From assembly GCF_029269825.1 (NCBI RefSeq), contig NZ_JARJHU010000003.1, positions 872,353-936,352 of the forward strand: a DNA stretch of 64,000 nucleotides, written 5' to 3'. Positions 61,915-64,000 of the stretch are shown piece after piece. The notes beneath the pieces are model-generated. The model ran no database searches. It was not told the DNA's origin and saw only the letters and a program-made list of their open reading frames with translations. Origin of the DNA: Pedobacter sp. JY14-1 (GTDB lineage Bacteria; Bacteroidota; Bacteroidia; Sphingobacteriales; Sphingobacteriaceae). Every line of letters starts with the position of its first letter. Positions within the stretch are counted from its first letter, which is position 1. The position numbers and the translations under genes are program-made.

Positions 61915-62472
61915 ATGCTTATTGCAGGAATTATCGCTGTCCTGGTGCTGATCTTCGGTATCGGAATTTACAACTCACTCATAAACAAGAAAAACCAGGT
62001 AACCAACGCCTTTTCGGCTATCGATGTAATGGTCAAGAAACGTTTTGATCTGATCCCAAACCTTGTAGAAGTAGTGAAACAATACACCGGGCATGAGGCA
62101 GGTACGCTGGAAAAGATCACGGAACTAAGGGGCAGGGCAATATCACCTGTTGCAACAGAAGGCGATAAGCTTGCGCTTGATCAGCAGATTGGTGCGGCGG
62201 TGAAGGGCCTGATGGTCAGTGTGGAGAATTATCCGGAGCTGAAGGCAAATACTAATTTTCTCAACCTGCAGTCGACCTGGACGGAAAGCGAAGAACAGAT
62301 TGCTGCTGCGCGCAGGAATTACAACGCCACTGTGACGAGTTATAACAATGCAGTGATGCAGTTCCCCGGAAATATGTTTGCCGGTATGCTCGGTTACGTG
62401 CCCATGCCCGTGCTGGCGGCTTCTGAACAGGAGCGGGCGAACATCAGTGCTAAAGAACTTTTCAACAGCTAA
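61915..62472 (+). CDS. lemA: LemA family membrane protein
   Basis: About 185 residues from MLIAGIIAVLVLIFGIGIYN at 61915, an N-terminal membrane helix with an outside C-terminal helical domain. Family motifs include NQVTNAFSAIDVMVKKRFDL and IPNLVEVVKQYTGHE. The function of LemA proteins is not known. The frame is open from 61831, but that part would place residues before the helix. A near-match promoter element (TATCTTTA, 61882-61889) precedes it. It is paired with a DUF3137 gene 17 bp downstream, a conserved neighbour. Confidence 0.93.
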   Translation: MLIAGIIAVLVLIFGIGIYNSLINKKNQVTNAFSAIDVMVKKRFDLIPNLVEVVKQYTGHEAGTLEKITELRGRAISPVATEGDKLALDQQIGAAVKGLMVSVENYPELKANTNFLNLQSTWTESEEQIAAARRNYNATVTSYNNAVMQFPGNMFAGMLGYVPMPVLAASEQERANISAKELFNS

Positions 62473-62489
62473 GTTTCAGATACTGTTGA

Positions 62490-63446
62490 ATGGAAGCGTT
62501 TTTTGTGCAGGATCCTTCAGTTAGTACTGCGCTTAATGAACTGGAACTGACCAGGAAGTATATTGCCAGAATGAACATACAGGGCATTGCCTGTATTGCT
62601 CTGGCGGTACTGGTTTTTATAGCAGGGAATAGTTTTGCAGGTGTCGAAATAGGCGTGGTGCTGGGTTTATGTGCCCTGATACCGGGTATAGTTTTTCTGA
62701 GCAGGGCGGGAAGCAGGTCAGGAGCATATAAATCCGGTTTTAAGCAAAAGGTAATCGGTGCGGCACTCACCAGGATGGACAGCAGCCTGAGCATGCAGCC
62801 GGATCAGGGGATACCAGAGCACGAGTTTGTCAGTTCCCGGTTGTTCGTTACCGAGCCTGACCGCTACAATGCTGAAGACCTGGTAGTGGGAAAGGCAGGG
62901 AAAACCGGGTTTTATTTTTCTGAGGTACATGCAGAATATAAGACGGAGGTAAGGACCAAGAACGGAACGCGGACGGAATGGCATGATATTTTGAGCGGAA
63001 TCGTTTTCTGTGCTGACTTTAATAAAGATTTCAGGGGTTTTACGGTAGTACGCCCGCAGGACATAGGCTCGAAGCTGGGCGGATGGTTTTCTAAGCATGT
63101 ATTTTCTTTTGGTAGCAATGACGTGGTGGAACTGGAAAATGAGGCATTCAGTAAGCTGTTTATCACACATAGTACAGACCAGGTGGAAGCCAGGTATATC
63201 CTTACACCGGCATTGATGGAGCGTATCTGTAAGTTGAACGAACTGTGCGCCTATACGGTTTCCTTGTCTTTCATAGATTCCAGGATGTATATTGCTTTCC
63301 CGCTGGACAGAAATTATTTTGAGCCGCCTGTCTTCACAAGTTTGCTGAAACCAGGTATTCTTGACCATGATCTGAACATACTCCGCTTTATGTACAATAT
63401 CGTTAAGGATCTGGATCTCAATACCAGGATCTGGACCAAACAGTAG
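62490..63446 (+). CDS. DUF3137 domain-containing membrane protein
   Basis: A 318-residue protein with two membrane helices near the N-terminus (IQGIACIALAVLVFIAGN and GVVLGLCALIPGIVFL) and a large cytoplasmic C-terminal domain with EDLVVGKAGKTGFYFSEVHA and IFITHSTD-like (KLFITHSTDQVEARYI) segments. DUF3137 proteins commonly follow lemA; they are a conserved pair of unknown function. A start at MEAFFVQDPS is natural given the short gap after lemA. Confidence 0.9.
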   Translation: MEAFFVQDPSVSTALNELELTRKYIARMNIQGIACIALAVLVFIAGNSFAGVEIGVVLGLCALIPGIVFLSRAGSRSGAYKSGFKQKVIGAALTRMDSSLSMQPDQGIPEHEFVSSRLFVTEPDRYNAEDLVVGKAGKTGFYFSEVHAEYKTEVRTKNGTRTEWHDILSGIVFCADFNKDFRGFTVVRPQDIGSKLGGWFSKHVFSFGSNDVVELENEAFSKLFITHSTDQVEARYILTPALMERICKLNELCAYTVSLSFIDSRMYIAFPLDRNYFEPPVFTSLLKPGILDHDLNILRFMYNIVKDLDLNTRIWTKQ

Positions 63447-63511
63447 ACAAAGCCGCAGTAGTTTCCAGTCCTGCAATGAGAAGGCGTTTAGTGATTGTGC
63501 AGGAAAAGCCC

Positions 63512-63519
63512 TATTTTTG
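63512..63519 (+). promoter_or_regulatory. -7 promoter element TATTTTTG upstream of the radical SAM gene
   Basis: An exact TAnnTTTG. It predicts transcription from about 63523, which rules out the in-frame TTG at 63517 as a start and supports TTG at 63538. A TTG at 63495-63497 is only 14 bp upstream, so the -33 element is unclear. Confidence 0.5.
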
Positions 63520-63537
63520 CAAAAAAAGAATAAGGCA

Positions 63538-64000
63538 TTGGGAACATTACTGGATACGGGTATTAAAGGCTATAACAACTACGGGACACACCTGAAGGAA
63601 AAATATAAGGGACAAAGGGTGTTTAAGGCCATCGTGGACGGAGGTTTTACCTGTCCCAACCGTGATGGCAGCAAGGGATATGGCGGTTGTACGTATTGTA
63701 ATGTAGACTCCTTTACCCCTGAAACTGCCCGCAAACTGCCTACGCTGCGTGAGCAGCTGACAGAGAACATGGAGCGGGGACGTAATTTGTACAAAGCCGA
63801 TAAGTTCATTGTCTATTTCCAGCCCAATACCAATACCTACGCACCGGCACATTATCTGAAGATGATGTACGACGAGGCTTTGTCGGTAAATACAGAAGAT
63901 ATTGTTGGGCTTGCGGTGGGTACCCGCCCGGATTGTATCGATGCTGAAAAGATCGCCTTGCTGGAAAGCTATACCGACCGTTTTCATGTAGATCTGGAAA
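63538..64000 (+). CDS. TIGR01212-type radical SAM protein (partial, cut by window end)
   Basis: An open frame not ended by the window. From 63568 the sequence reads GYNNYGTHLKEKYKGQRVF, then VDGGFTCPNRDGSKGYGGC and TYC, the iron-sulfur cluster motif of this YhcC-like family, and FIVYFQPNTNTYAPAHYLKM, VGLAVGTRPDCIDAEKIALL. The first in-frame ATG is past the cluster motif, so the start must be non-ATG; TTG at 63538 is chosen, 15 nt downstream of the promoter's predicted start. Radical SAM enzymes use SAM and a [4Fe-4S] cluster; the substrate of this family is unknown. Confidence 0.9.
   Translation, partial: MGTLLDTGIKGYNNYGTHLKEKYKGQRVFKAIVDGGFTCPNRDGSKGYGGCTYCNVDSFTPETARKLPTLREQLTENMERGRNLYKADKFIVYFQPNTNTYAPAHYLKMMYDEALSVNTEDIVGLAVGTRPDCIDAEKIALLESYTDRFHVDLE

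Noticed and set aside
1-64000. Mobile elements, prophage genes, tRNAs or CRISPR arrays
   Set aside because: No transposase, integrase, tandem direct repeats with spacers or tRNA-like clover pattern was seen.

Overview
The window is a densely packed chromosomal segment of a Bacteroidota bacterium, most likely of the Sphingobacteriaceae (Pedobacter-like). Three things support this. Many genes are preceded by the Bacteroidota -7 promoter element TAnnTTTG rather than a -10 TATAAT. Type IX secretion (T9SS) genes are present: PorT, a PorG-like protein and a C-terminal sorting domain. The porG-uppS-bamA-skp-skp-murI gene order and a transketolase split into two genes also fit. I see no rRNA, tRNA, CRISPR array, insertion sequence or prophage.

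Layout. 1-5.5 kb: end of a DUF58 protein, a class III aminotransferase, an ECF sigma factor with two envelope partners, and the two transketolase halves. 5.7-10 kb: a secreted GH26 mannanase-like enzyme, a 0.53-kb gene-free stretch rich in hairpins, and a large secreted propeller/HEAT/cytochrome c protein. 10-17.3 kb: a DUF92 membrane protein, a FucP-type sugar transporter, a frameshifted histidine-kinase-like gene lacking an ATPase domain, peroxiredoxin Bcp, an M23 peptidase, a FAH-family enzyme and a small T9SS cargo protein. 17.4-31.5 kb: Kup, an amino acid permease, an M3 peptidase, UbiA-like and UbiE quinone enzymes around YihA, PorT, then SDR, YqeY, hydrolase, CBS, NadK, PorG-like and UppS. 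31.6-43.9 kb: BamA, two Skp/OmpH chaperones, MurI, PurF-like, LysE, dCMP deaminase, GuaA, a periplasmic-binding lipoprotein, an RNA methyltransferase and MarC. 44-50.7 kb: two amino acid permeases flanking a membrane pyrophosphatase, and a lipoprotein.

The most striking region is 50.9-61.2 kb, one tightly spaced minus-strand operon. In transcription order it encodes a degenerate FHA-like protein, an unannotated 32-residue membrane peptide, a PP2C phosphatase with an extracytoplasmic domain, a 1331-residue fusion of a SEDS (FtsW/RodA) glycosyltransferase with a class B penicillin-binding protein, an FHA protein, and two tandem Ser/Thr kinases of the non-RD type. The last kinase carries an SH3-like ectodomain. 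The gene content matches the actinobacterial fhaA-fhaB-pstP-rodA-pbpA-pknA-pknB operon, but rodA and pbpA are fused and the kinases lack PASTA domains. I read it as a phosphorylation-controlled peptidoglycan synthesis module and the best candidate for an undescribed system here.

The right end holds an SRPBCC protein, a LemA/DUF3137 pair and the start of a TIGR01212-type radical SAM protein with a probable TTG start. Several promoters lie so close to their start codons (guaA, yihA, ubiE, the aminotransferase) that leaderless or nearly leaderless mRNAs are predicted.
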